DNA of 64,000 nucleotides from an uncultured Caulobacterales bacterium (GTDB taxonomy: Bacteria > Pseudomonadota > Alphaproteobacteria > Caulobacterales > Caulobacteraceae), in the NCBI GenBank assembly GCA_903840435.1, contig CAIMFV010000028.1, positions 1 through 64,000 on the forward strand, in the 5' to 3' direction. Every line of letters starts with the position of its first letter. Position 1 is the first letter of the stretch. A program made the translations under genes and the position numbers. Of the stretch, positions 34,092-42,750 are shown piece after piece. The notes beneath the pieces were generated by a model. The model did not search any database and had not been told where the DNA came from. It saw only the letters and a program-made list of their open reading frames with translations.

Positions 34092-35320
34092 CAGGCCGGG
34101 GCTCCCCTGTCAGTCTTGAAACGAGAGAGTTCGGAACGTGGCGCTTTCGGGCTTGAGGGGCCAGCCGCGCCCGCCAAGCTCGGACGCTCTAAGCTATAGC
34201 TGAGACGCGCAGACCCCATGGCGGGGCGAATATCGCGTGATCCCTCAGCACCGCCTCGGGCGAATGTTCGTTGCAGGTGGTCGGCGAGTTGCCCGGTACG
34301 GGCCGCAGAGGGAGCATTCACCGACCGGAACGATCCGCCTGCGCGATCCAGCCCACCGCTTCCCATGGCCAACTGACTGAAATCCGCCTTCACGCCGAAA
34401 CCGATGAGAATGGACAGGCCAATATTGGCCATTTGCACAAGCGCAAAGATGAGCACGATCACCGAGGCCGTCATGGCGGGGTCTGGAGAAAGGTCCTCGG
34501 CCTCGCGGGTCCGCGCCAGTTCAACCAGCCAGGGGTCGAGAACCGTCGTCAGCAAGCTGGCAATCGTCCAAGCTCCGGCTATGGCAAGGCTCAAGGTGGC
34601 AATGCTGCGGACCCAGCTCTGGAAAAAGCTGCGCGTCTCGCGGAACAGCAACAGCAGGATGAAGATCGGCCCAACCGCACAGATGAGATCGAGCATGAGG
34701 GTCAAGGCGGAGATGAACCCGGCTTGGAAGAGCAATAAAGCGCCCGCCCCAATCGAAAGGCTGGTTGCTGCAATCATGGCCTTGCCTTGCGCAGCGGGTG
34801 GCGGGGAGAGCGTCGCGGGGGGCTGCGCAGGATTTATTGGTTGCGGCGCCGACTGCGCCGGAAACGCGGTTTTGGGCTGGGGATTGGCAAAGGCCTCGGC
34901 ATCGGTGCTGAGCTGGTCGAACGCGAGCTGAAGGCGGCCCACGGGATCAGCCGTGTCGCGCCGCTCCTGCGCCGTGCCTGACGACAGGGATTGGAAAATC
35001 TCAATCGGACCGCGCGTCGCCACCTGGACGACCAGATGATCGAACAGAGCCCAATTGGCAGTCAGGGCCAGCACGATGCCAATTTTGAGCGCAGCCTTTG
35101 GACCTTCTGAAACCCGCACCCCCTCTGGCGCCCATAACAGCCGATAGCCAATCCCTGCGACAAACAAGGTGAGCAGGACGGTTAGGCCGCGCTGGAAGAT
35201 TTCCCCTCCCACCAGGGTGAGATAGCCGTTTTGCACGAAGGTCTGCAAATGGCAGTCGACCCCGCCCATCACGGCCCGGACCGCACCGGCATGGACAAAG
35301 GTGTCGCAAGGATGGATCAC
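34091..35320 (-). CDS. virB6: VirB6/TrbL-type polytopic membrane protein
   Basis: 409 residues from the GTG at 35320 that overlaps the virB4 stop (GTGA); an earlier in-frame start would lie inside virB4. There are five to six membrane helices, for example RGLTVLLTLFVAGIGYRLLW, ALTLMLDLICAVGPIFILLL and SVIVLIFALVQMANIGLSIL. A proline-rich periplasmic loop lies between the second and third, and a charged C-terminal tail follows. VirB6 forms part of the inner-membrane channel. Sequence conservation in the family is low, so the call rests on topology and position. Confidence 0.85.
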   Translation of the reverse strand: MIHPCDTFVHAGAVRAVMGGVDCHLQTFVQNGYLTLVGGEIFQRGLTVLLTLFVAGIGYRLLWAPEGVRVSEGPKAALKIGIVLALTANWALFDHLVVQVATRGPIEIFQSLSSGTAQERRDTADPVGRLQLAFDQLSTDAEAFANPQPKTAFPAQSAPQPINPAQPPATLSPPPAAQGKAMIAATSLSIGAGALLLFQAGFISALTLMLDLICAVGPIFILLLLFRETRSFFQSWVRSIATLSLAIAGAWTIASLLTTVLDPWLVELARTREAEDLSPDPAMTASVIVLIFALVQMANIGLSILIGFGVKADFSQLAMGSGGLDRAGGSFRSVNAPSAARTGQLADHLQRTFARGGAEGSRDIRPAMGSARLSYSLERPSLAGAAGPSSPKAPRSELSRFKTDRGAPA

Positions 35321-37710
35321 TTGGGCGACCTCCCCTGGAGGTCTTGCATGAAGGGCTCGAGCCATTTTTCGGGCGCATCCCCGAGCTCGGCCCGCAGCGC
35401 ATCGAGGCGGCGAATGGAGCGCTCATTGCCGGCCAGGACCCGAAGCGCGCCATCAAATCCGCGCAGGTCGAGACGGGCCACCACACTGTGGTCCGAGCGC
35501 TTGATCAGGAAACAATGCGACGTGTCGGGGAGGGTGCGGATCAGGTCGAGCTCATGCTCGGTCAAGCCAAAGCCGTCGATATAGTCGGCCGCCTTGGCCC
35601 GCGCATTGGGGAAGAAGATGTGGCAAGCCGTCTGTTCGATGATGGCGCCGGAAATGCGGCTTTCCAGCGCGTCTGAGGCGTTTTGGGTGCAAAAGCCAAT
35701 CACGCCATTGCGCTTGCGGATGGTCTTTTCCCAGTCCTTGATCCGCCGCACGAACACATCGTCATCAAGCGCCTTCCAGCCCTCATCAATGACAATGATG
35801 GTCGGCGTGCCGTCGAGGCGCTGCTCCACCCGATGGAAGAGATACATCATCAGCGGGGTGCGTAAGCGCGGCGAGTCGAGAATACGGGTCATGTCGACGC
35901 CAAAGGCCTTCGCCTCGACATCGACCAGGTCGACCGGATTGTCGAATGCCCAGCCGTGTTCGCCGCCCTCGCACCAGGCCGACAGTCGGGCATAGAGGTC
36001 GCCATGGCCCGGACGGCGCGCACCGCGCAACAGCTCGCGGAAATGACCTAGGCGGCGCAACTGCGGGGTTTGCGCAAAATTGGCCTCCACCGCATCGGCC
36101 AAAATGGCCCTCTCATCGGCATCGAGCGGCGCCCCGTCAGTGGTGATCAGGGTCGCCAGCCACTCAATCAGAAAGGCGCGGTTTTCCCCCGTCTCCGGCA
36201 AGAGCAAGGGATTGAGCCCCGCACCCGTGCCCGGGGAGAGAATTTCATAGCGCCCGCCAATCGCGCGCACAAAGGCTTCTGCGCCCCTGTCCTTATCGAA
36301 ATAAACGATCCTTGGGCTCACCCTCTGCGCACTGGCGAGCAGGAAGGTCATCAAGGCGGTCTTGCCCGATCCCGAAGGTCCGATAACGGTGAAATTGCCA
36401 AGGTCGCCGCTGTGGAAACTAAAATGGTAGGGACCAAAGGCCGTGGTTTCCAACAGGGCAATCGGGCTCTGCCAATGCAGGGCCTCAGTTGCTCCAGAAG
36501 GGTAGTTATGCAGGCTGGCAAGGCTGGCGAAATTGGCCGCCGATACCAAGGTTTTGCGGCTCACAAAGGCCAGATTGCCCGGAAACTGGGCCCAAAACGC
36601 CGCCTCCATATTCATGTCTTCGCGCACCGCGATGGCGCCGATTTCAGCCAGTCCGGCTTGAATTTGGGCCACCGCCAAATCGAGCTCTTCAAAGCTCGCG
36701 GCCTTGGCGAGCAGGGTGAGGTGATGCTCGCCATAGGCGGATCGACCCGCGCCGACATTGTCGCGCGCCTGGGCCAACTCGTCCTGCAGGCTGACTGCAT
36801 CATCCTTGGCGGCGCGTAACCTGCGGGTGGCAAGCCCCATACGGTCGAGCGCGGTCTGGCGATCAACAAAGGCGAAGCTTTCGCTCAGCACCATCTCAAA
36901 TGGCAGGCGCAAAATTCCGTCCAGCATGCCGGGCCTTGAGCTGGCCGGATAATCTTTCAGCGAGATCATCGCGCCGAATTGGGCGGGCTGATCACCCCGA
37001 CGACCGAATTCGAGGACGTCGAGACCAAAGGCCAAGCGCTTTTGCGCCAGTGCATCGCCGAGATCGCCACTGGGTGCCAAGACCTTTAAAGGTTCACCAT
37101 TGACGAGCTCGGCTAAAAATTCCGCCACCTCGGAATAGGTTCCGGTCTTGGTCTTGCGCAGGCCGAGCGTCCTGGGACCATAGGGGGAGAGGGCTGAGAC
37201 AAAGGTCTCGCGCGTGGCGTGCAACTCGCGCAACTCGCGGGTAAGTCCAAGGTCCCGATCGGTTTTCCGGCTGAACAGTTTGGCGATCAGCCCCGCATCC
37301 CCCTGGAGCGGGCGACTGATGAGGGTCAGGTAGAGGTCGTTGACATAGAGTTTTCGTTGCGCCAGTTGCGCGTTCCAAGCCGCATCAAGTTCGGCGCAAA
37401 ATGGATCGGTAGGCGGCTCAAGCCTTGGCGCCGCAACGGGTTTGCGGATCACATGGTGATAGATCGCCAAACGCGACGAGGCTGCGCCGCGCAACAGGGT
37501 TTCACGAATGGCCTTGCGATAGTTTAATTCGTCATCATCGGAAGTTTCCGCAGCAAATCCATTCAGCCTGATCACCTGCATCAGTCGCCCGTCGCGGGTG
37601 GCTACCGTTTCGGCGTCGAGATGGCCCGCATAGGGCAGACGCCCGCCAATCGGGGCTTCGCGGAGCGCAAGTGTTCCCGCATCTCGGGTTGAGACCCGCT
37701 TTCCGGTCAT
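35317..37710 (-). CDS. virB4: VirB4/TrbE-type secretion ATPase
   Basis: 797 residues, the normal VirB4 length. The N-terminal domain (about 20-400) anchors to the inner membrane. The C-terminal ATPase has Walker A GPSGSGKT (444-451), Walker B IIVIDEGWKAL (638-648) and the conserved NGVIGFCTQNASD. VirB4 powers pilus subunit mobilisation and substrate transfer, and is the best phylogenetic marker of the system. It overlaps virB3 by 4 bases and virB6 by 4 bases. Confidence 0.95.
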   Translation of the reverse strand: MTGKRVSTRDAGTLALREAPIGGRLPYAGHLDAETVATRDGRLMQVIRLNGFAAETSDDDELNYRKAIRETLLRGAASSRLAIYHHVIRKPVAAPRLEPPTDPFCAELDAAWNAQLAQRKLYVNDLYLTLISRPLQGDAGLIAKLFSRKTDRDLGLTRELRELHATRETFVSALSPYGPRTLGLRKTKTGTYSEVAEFLAELVNGEPLKVLAPSGDLGDALAQKRLAFGLDVLEFGRRGDQPAQFGAMISLKDYPASSRPGMLDGILRLPFEMVLSESFAFVDRQTALDRMGLATRRLRAAKDDAVSLQDELAQARDNVGAGRSAYGEHHLTLLAKAASFEELDLAVAQIQAGLAEIGAIAVREDMNMEAAFWAQFPGNLAFVSRKTLVSAANFASLASLHNYPSGATEALHWQSPIALLETTAFGPYHFSFHSGDLGNFTVIGPSGSGKTALMTFLLASAQRVSPRIVYFDKDRGAEAFVRAIGGRYEILSPGTGAGLNPLLLPETGENRAFLIEWLATLITTDGAPLDADERAILADAVEANFAQTPQLRRLGHFRELLRGARRPGHGDLYARLSAWCEGGEHGWAFDNPVDLVDVEAKAFGVDMTRILDSPRLRTPLMMYLFHRVEQRLDGTPTIIVIDEGWKALDDDVFVRRIKDWEKTIRKRNGVIGFCTQNASDALESRISGAIIEQTACHIFFPNARAKAADYIDGFGLTEHELDLIRTLPDTSHCFLIKRSDHSVVARLDLRGFDGALRVLAGNERSIRRLDALRAELGDAPEKWLEPFMQDLQGRSPK

Positions 37711-37991
37711 GGGCGATAGACATTGGCGCGCCAGAAGCGCGCATTGCGCACCGGCGGACAGCGGCTAATCTTGGTCAGCCAAATGTCAAAAAATCGCGGT
37801 TCGCGCACGCAGCCAACAAAGCCAATCCCATGCGCAATGGCGGCAAAAACAAACGCGAAGGGCGAGCGGGTAATCAGGAAGAGTTCAAGGGTGACAATCA
37901 GGTTTGCCACAGCGAAGCTATAGGTCACTCCGCCAATCATCTGAGGGCGGGTGAGGGCGCTGAAAATGGGGTCGGTTGCGAGGTTGGACAT
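37707..37991 (-). CDS. virB3: VirB3-type inner-membrane protein
   Basis: 94 residues. The typical VirB3 start PIFSALTRPQMIGGVTYSFA is followed by two closely spaced membrane helices (about 25-60) and the tail motif VREPRFFDIWLTKISRCPPV. VirB3 works with VirB4 at the base of the channel. It starts 25 bases after virB2 and overlaps virB4 by 4 bases. Confidence 0.92.
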   Translation of the reverse strand: MSNLATDPIFSALTRPQMIGGVTYSFAVANLIVTLELFLITRSPFAFVFAAIAHGIGFVGCVREPRFFDIWLTKISRCPPVRNARFWRANVYRP

Positions 37992-38016
37992 GGTTCAGAT
38001 CGCTCCCACGGCGGCT

Positions 38017-38325
38017 CTAATGATATCCCCCGGCGACAGACCTGATCCCCGCAACAATGGCGGTGGCACCAAAGATGATAAAACAGCCAAAGACGACGGT
38101 CAGCCCCCGACGCCACTCGATCCGGCCCGTTAGCATCAGGTATCCGACTGCGGCCACCGCAATTACCGCCGCCGTGGTGGCAAGGTTGCCGAGCATGGTG
38201 TCTTGCACCCAATCGAGGGCTGCATTTACTGGTGATGATCCCGCAGGGGCTGCGGCGGATTGGGCCAGGGCCGGTCCAGACGCAGCGATGGCGCTGAGGC
38301 TCATGGCAATAAAACGAACTTTCAT
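38017..38325 (-). CDS. virB2: VirB2/TrbC-type major pilin
   Basis: 102 residues from the ATG at 38325; a TTG six codons earlier is an alternative. A long signal peptide with the cleavage region GPALAQSAAA is followed by two hydrophobic helices (about 52-70 and 80-98) separated by the short basic loop TGRIEWRRG. This is the standard form of VirB2 pilin. It is the first gene of the T4SS operon, 119 bases downstream of the di-haem peroxidase gene. Confidence 0.9.
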   Translation of the reverse strand: MKVRFIAMSLSAIAASGPALAQSAAAPAGSSPVNAALDWVQDTMLGNLATTAAVIAVAAVGYLMLTGRIEWRRGLTVVFGCFIIFGATAIVAGIRSVAGGYH

Positions 38326-38444
38326 GGCTCGGGTCCGACTCAATAAATCGCCTTAGGGAATCACATCGCGATGACCACCTACAAGAAGGTTACTCGATTT
38401 TAAGGATTGCAGGTAGCAAACAAAAAGTCGCGCTTAAGTGGTTC

Positions 38445-39899
38445 CTACAGCGCAGAGAGGAAGGCGACGAGGTCGGCGTGTTGTTGAGCGGTCAGTTTCA
38501 TGGCGAAGCGCGCATTGTAGAAATTGACCACGTCATCGAGAGTGGCAGCGGAGCCATTATGGAAATAGGGCGCGCGCGCCGAAAGATTGCGCAAGACCGG
38601 TACCTTGAACTTGCCAATGTCGGCCCATTTTCCTGTTGTCAGGGCAAGGCCAGGGTCGCTGGTTTGCACCGTTCCGCCGGTGGCCCGATTGGACAAGGTG
38701 ATCAAAGGCAGGTCCGAAGTCCGCACATTGGCCGCAGCAACGCCAGTATTGACCAAGAAGGATGTCGTATGGCTTCCGGCATTTGGTGCATTGTGGCAGG
38801 TGGCGCAGGTTCCGGTGACCGTGGTCAGGGCCTTGCCGTTTAAGACCTGGTCATTCAGGCCCGCGACGCCGGTCAAGGTGATCGGCAAGCTGTTGAAGAG
38901 TTTCTCACCGCGACCGACAGAGGCCCTGGCCAATAGCGCGCTATTGCCGCCCGAAAGCGACTCCCAGGCCGAGAAGAGCGTAAAGGCCGGACTTGGGGTC
39001 ACACCAATCGGGGCCTTTCCGGAAAACGGGTTGTTCGATCCAGGCGTGAAGCTTTGTTGCGGCAGAGTAAGGACGCCGCCTTGGGCATTGGTCCCGTTCA
39101 AGGCGCCCGCAGTCGAGAGTGTGGTTTGGGCCGAGAATTGCGGAATTTCGGCGTTGTAGATCGCTGAAAGCGTGGCGGCGGTCGGCGCGACCGCCCCAGC
39201 CTCGTGACCGGTTACCGCGTCGCTGGCCTGGGTGAGCAGGGCTTGTTGCACGGAGCTTGTGGTGAGCGATTCCCGACCGTCCCACATGACGTTGGACAAA
39301 AATCCAAGGTTGGTCGTCGGTGAAATGCGCCGATAGACCGAAATCTGGCTCTGGGAGGTGCAGCCATAGGGATTGTTGACGGCAAGGACGAGAAACTCCG
39401 CCCCGTTGGGCGGCGTCAAACCTATACGGATGAGGCCTTTGGTCAGGAGCAGGCTTGAGGCCGTTCGATGGGCGGCAAGGGTGGCGGTACTCAAGCTCGG
39501 GCAGTTGGTCCCATCAATGCTGGCGAAAATCGGATCGTTGCCATTACTCGCCGTGAAGCGGTTGTTGAGATTGGTTGGCGATTCCGTCCAACCGTTATTG
39601 GGGTTGTGGCACGTGCCGCAGGTGCGCTTATTCGACCCCAGGGCGAGGAAGAACGGATTGGTCGGCGGCACCACCCCATTGGCGGCGAAATTGCTCCATT
39701 GACCGGCGGGATCGCCAAAGACGCTGAGCGCCGTCGCATAGGAGCCGAAATCACTGGGCGGGGTTGCGACAGGTGCAGCCACAGCGACCGATATCGCGCT
39801 AGCGCGCTCGGCTTGGGAGGCAGGGGGCAGGGGCGCGCTGCAGGCGGTGAGCCAGCTCGCGACACACGCGGCCGTCATCACCAAGGTCAAATTGCGCAT
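38445..39899 (-). CDS. Di-haem cytochrome c peroxidase (MauG/CcpA-like) lipoprotein
   Basis: 484 residues. The signal peptide ends with lipobox LTAC (Cys20), so the protein should be membrane-anchored in the periplasm. It has two haem c sites: CGTCH (94-98) and CATCH (365-369). The second domain ends with the family pattern GKFKVPVLRNLSARAPYFHN and GSAATLDDVVNFYNARF. Members reduce peroxide or, as MauG, oxidise protein side chains. A DTGKW-like segment and the NVMWDGRESL motif support the family. It lies between the lytic transglycosylase and virB2, on the same strand. Confidence 0.9.
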   Translation of the reverse strand: MRNLTLVMTAACVASWLTACSAPLPPASQAERASAISVAVAAPVATPPSDFGSYATALSVFGDPAGQWSNFAANGVVPPTNPFFLALGSNKRTCGTCHNPNNGWTESPTNLNNRFTASNGNDPIFASIDGTNCPSLSTATLAAHRTASSLLLTKGLIRIGLTPPNGAEFLVLAVNNPYGCTSQSQISVYRRISPTTNLGFLSNVMWDGRESLTTSSVQQALLTQASDAVTGHEAGAVAPTAATLSAIYNAEIPQFSAQTTLSTAGALNGTNAQGGVLTLPQQSFTPGSNNPFSGKAPIGVTPSPAFTLFSAWESLSGGNSALLARASVGRGEKLFNSLPITLTGVAGLNDQVLNGKALTTVTGTCATCHNAPNAGSHTTSFLVNTGVAAANVRTSDLPLITLSNRATGGTVQTSDPGLALTTGKWADIGKFKVPVLRNLSARAPYFHNGSAATLDDVVNFYNARFAMKLTAQQHADLVAFLSAL

Positions 39900-40028
39900 G
39901 CGTCACTCCACGAAAAGGCGAAATGACACTGCGGGACAATTATTAATTGAGCGGCAAAACTCACCCTAAATGGAAGATAAACCCTGGCAGACTTGAGAGC
40001 GAGGCTGGCCTTGGCGGGCTTGCCGGTA

Positions 40029-40646
40029 TCAGGGCGCGCGCGCGGGCGGCAGCGTGTCGCTGAGGCGGTTCAAAACACTGTCGATAAAGCCTTGGGTTTC
40101 GCGAAACGGGGGAACGCCGCCATAGCGACGCACGGCATCCGGCCCGGCATTGTAGGCGGCCAAGGCTAAAAGAATGTCGCCATCATAGAGCTTCAACAGC
40201 TGCTCCATATAGCGCGTACCCCCCTCGACATTGCCGCTGAGGCTGGAGCGATCCACGCCAAGATGCTTCGAGGTTTGCGCCATCAATTGCATGACGCCTT
40301 GGGCCCCCTTCGGCGACATGGCGGTGGGGTTGAGGCGCGACTCGGTCCAAGCGACGGCTTCGATCAGGCGTCGGCTCAGCGCGTGTCTGTCGGCCGCCTT
40401 GGCGATTTCCTTCAGAACCTCGGTGCGTGGGGCTGTGACCGTGCGCGCTCCTGTCGGGGGCGGCTGCGCAGGCGCGATTTGCGACCTGTCACCCCCACCG
40501 GACACCACCGGTCCCGAATAGGTCTTGATGCCGTCAGGGGCAACCTCAATCACCTGACAGCACGCCGGAACCGGACCCATGACCAGGGCCAAGATTCCAG
40601 CCTGCCAGGCGCGTTTAGAAGGCAACATAAGGTCCCACGGTCCCAC
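40029..40646 (-). CDS. Lytic transglycosylase (SLT domain), possible VirB1 analogue
   Basis: About 205 residues from GTG 40646, or 199 from ATG 40628; either overlaps the end of the DUF3443 gene. An N-terminal signal sequence precedes a linker and the SLT domain (about 80-195), with catalytic Glu in AVAWTESRLNPTAMSPKGAQ, then GVMQLMAQTSKHLGV and ALAAYNAGPDAVRRYGG. It cleaves peptidoglycan. VirB1 in type IV secretion systems is the same fold, and this gene is upstream of the virB operon. However, translational overlap ties it to the DUF3443 gene. Confidence 0.88.
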   Translation of the reverse strand: MGPWDLMLPSKRAWQAGILALVMGPVPACCQVIEVAPDGIKTYSGPVVSGGGDRSQIAPAQPPPTGARTVTAPRTEVLKEIAKAADRHALSRRLIEAVAWTESRLNPTAMSPKGAQGVMQLMAQTSKHLGVDRSSLSGNVEGGTRYMEQLLKLYDGDILLALAAYNAGPDAVRRYGGVPPFRETQGFIDSVLNRLSDTLPPARAP

Positions 40647-41943
40647 CGGCGGTTCGCCCCTCTAAAGCGGTATAGACCGTGCGGCCATAGAAGAAGGGGA
40701 GACCAAAATCGAAACTGTTGCTGTAGGGGGTCAGGTTAGAGGCGATTTTCGGATTGTCGCCAATACCGGGCAGGGCCGAATTGACCGAATTGAGCAGGCT
40801 ATCGGCATTGTAAAGCGTAAAGTTTCCAGATTTCGACGCCCCATTCGTCCCGCTGAGCGTCACCGAAATCGAAAGGCTCGGATTTGGACAATAGTAAGAT
40901 GTCTCTTGCGCAGACGTACAATTTGGGATGGTTGAATCGACAAAGAAATAGCTGTTGCTGCCTGTATCGAGGAAGCTCTGATCCAGATTGCGTCCGCGAT
41001 AGCCCGCGATGATCAGGCCTGGGCCGAGCCCACTGGATGAGCTTGTGGTTGTGAGAATCGTCGCGCTGCCCAACCCATTATTCGTCTGGGTCCCGATGCC
41101 AAAATAGACGGTCCCACTGACGCTCGGAGCGCCCCCGGCCGCGACGGCGGGCAGGCTAACAATCGTGCCGTTATTGTCCGAGCTGAATGCGGCAATGGGA
41201 TTGGGCAGTTGTTGGAACGGGGCCGAGGTGCTGGCCGCCCGGGCAATAATGGCCCCACAGCCCGAGGTCGGGCAGTCATAATAGCTCGCCGCGCCATAAC
41301 CGTTGACGACGGTACAGTTTTGACCACAGTCCGTGGTTTGGGTGCCGATCCCCAATATGCCATTGGCAGCAAAGTCCTGCACTGTCGTCAGATTGTTGCC
41401 GCCGCCAGACGTGCAGGATGTCGGAGGATTCGCAAACTGGCCCGTGTCGGCAATCACATGGAACGGCATGGCTGAAACAGTCTTCCCGCCAAAGGTAAAA
41501 TCTGCGGATCGCACCGAGCCAAACACATAGCCGTCGACATAGGTATAGCATTCACCGACCGGATTGCCGGAGGCTTGGGTCTGCAGAGGCAAGGCGCTCA
41601 GCAGCGAACTGTTTAGCGCTGACCGCAGCACGCGCAGGCCTTCGGAGCCTGTATCGAGTTGGATATGGTCGATGGTCTGGCAGGTGGTGGTTCCGGGCGC
41701 ACAAAGCGTTACCGAAACATAGGCCGTGTTATAGGCCGAATATCCATTGGGCCCAAGGCTCAACGCGCTCGGTCCTTGGTCGATCGTAACGGTCGCAAAA
41801 TTGGTTAGGGTTGGTGTCGGCGTTCCGCCAGAGCCGCCGCCGGAACCGCCTCCCGAGGATGAGCTTGACCCCCCGCCACCACCTCCGCCTCCGCAGGCAG
41901 CCAGAGAGAATGCAAGGCATAGCACGAGAAACGATCTCAGCAT
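40615..41943 (-). CDS. DUF3443 lipoprotein with two aspartic-protease-like motifs
   Basis: 442 residues. Lipobox LAAC (Cys17) is followed by a run of glycines and serines and a TPTPT linker. The folded part has two DTGS motifs, QLDTGSEGLRVL (early) and SFLDTGSNSYFFVD (late), which match the two catalytic loops of pepsin-like enzymes. It also has several cysteine pairs (TSCTSGG, DCGQNC, CPTSGC). This matches the DUF3443 family, which is usually next to DUF2844, as here. Protease activity is inferred from the motifs only. The end overlaps the lytic transglycosylase gene. Confidence 0.8.
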   Translation of the reverse strand: MLRSFLVLCLAFSLAACGGGGGGGGSSSSSGGGSGGGSGGTPTPTLTNFATVTIDQGPSALSLGPNGYSAYNTAYVSVTLCAPGTTTCQTIDHIQLDTGSEGLRVLRSALNSSLLSALPLQTQASGNPVGECYTYVDGYVFGSVRSADFTFGGKTVSAMPFHVIADTGQFANPPTSCTSGGGNNLTTVQDFAANGILGIGTQTTDCGQNCTVVNGYGAASYYDCPTSGCGAIIARAASTSAPFQQLPNPIAAFSSDNNGTIVSLPAVAAGGAPSVSGTVYFGIGTQTNNGLGSATILTTTSSSSGLGPGLIIAGYRGRNLDQSFLDTGSNSYFFVDSTIPNCTSAQETSYYCPNPSLSISVTLSGTNGASKSGNFTLYNADSLLNSVNSALPGIGDNPKIASNLTPYSNSFDFGLPFFYGRTVYTALEGRTAGGTVGPYVAF

Positions 41944-42021
41944 GAAGTCGGTCCTATCAGAGGGGAGGGCCTATAGCGGTTGCGGGACGACTGAAACTCT
42001 TTCTCTACTGAGATTCTGGCT

Positions 42022-42516
42022 CTACTGAGATTCTGGGAAGCTAAATCCAGCAGGCGCAAGTTTGGACAGGATGGCATAGCCCCAAAAGCCGCCCGGATGG
42101 CCCCCGGTGCGAATCTGTAAATCCTCGGTGTCGACGCTCGGCGCAACGCGGTGGTGCAGCGTCGCGCGTGTGGGCGTATTGGCCTGCAAGGTGGCGAAAT
42201 GCGGACCGAGTAATTGGCGAAGGTCGGGCTTGCCCGGTCCGCGCCAGGCGACGGCAAACACAACGCCGTCGCTGCCAGCGAACTCGCGCACCAGCGTTGA
42301 ATTGGCCATGCGCAACACATGCGCAGTAAATCCAAGCCCAACCGTCGATTGTATTGAGGCCTTCATATGCAATCGATCCGAGGCGACTGTTGCATAGCTT
42401 CCGCCAAGGCTTGCCGCAACAGGTTGGGCACACCCTAAGCTAAGCAGGCACAAGCTGACGCCAAAGCCTCGCATTTTCAGCGAGGCCAGATCCGATTTGC
42501 CGATGATCGAGGTCAT
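42022..42516 (-). CDS. DUF2844 exported protein
   Basis: 164 residues from 42516; an ATG at 42474 gives a more typical signal peptide (MRGFGVSLCLLSLGCAQPVA). The mature region starts SLGGSYATVASDRLHM, as expected for DUF2844. It has a VREFAGSDGVVFAVAWRGPG segment and ends with GHPGGFWGYAIL. No catalytic motif is evident. DUF2844 and DUF3443 are recurrent neighbours in several proteobacteria, so the two probably act together in the envelope. Function unknown. Confidence 0.78.
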   Translation of the reverse strand: MTSIIGKSDLASLKMRGFGVSLCLLSLGCAQPVAASLGGSYATVASDRLHMKASIQSTVGLGFTAHVLRMANSTLVREFAGSDGVVFAVAWRGPGKPDLRQLLGPHFATLQANTPTRATLHHRVAPSVDTEDLQIRTGGHPGGFWGYAILSKLAPAGFSFPESQ

Positions 42517-42670
42517 AATGGCACCATTTCTCTGGCCGTGGGTGTGTGTATCAATTACTACATCTTAGGGTGGAAAATGGCCAGCTCATGGCGAAGATTG
42601 GGCCCGTTTCGTGGCTTGGGATTTTGCCCGGGGCAGGGAAATATTCATGTTCCATTTAGGTTCGGGCTGT

Positions 42671-42690
42671 CAAATCAGTTTCATGATTTG
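42671..42690. promoter_or_regulatory. Inverted repeat in the divergent DUF2844/DUF1800 promoter region
   Basis: CAAATCA (42671-42677) and TGATTTG (42684-42690) are perfect 7-bp arms around GTTTCA. It lies 60 bases before the DUF1800 start and 155 bases from the divergent gene. It has the form of an operator for a dimeric regulator. No regulator gene is adjacent. Confidence 0.4.
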
Positions 42691-42750
42691 TTGCTAGTCC
42701 GCAATCAGGTGCGCGGGGGAAATTTCCCAAACGTGACCTAAGGAGGCCGT

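Noticed and set aside
31190-38343. Secretion operon as part of an integrative conjugative element
   Set aside because: No relaxase, coupling protein, integrase or attachment repeats are visible in the window.
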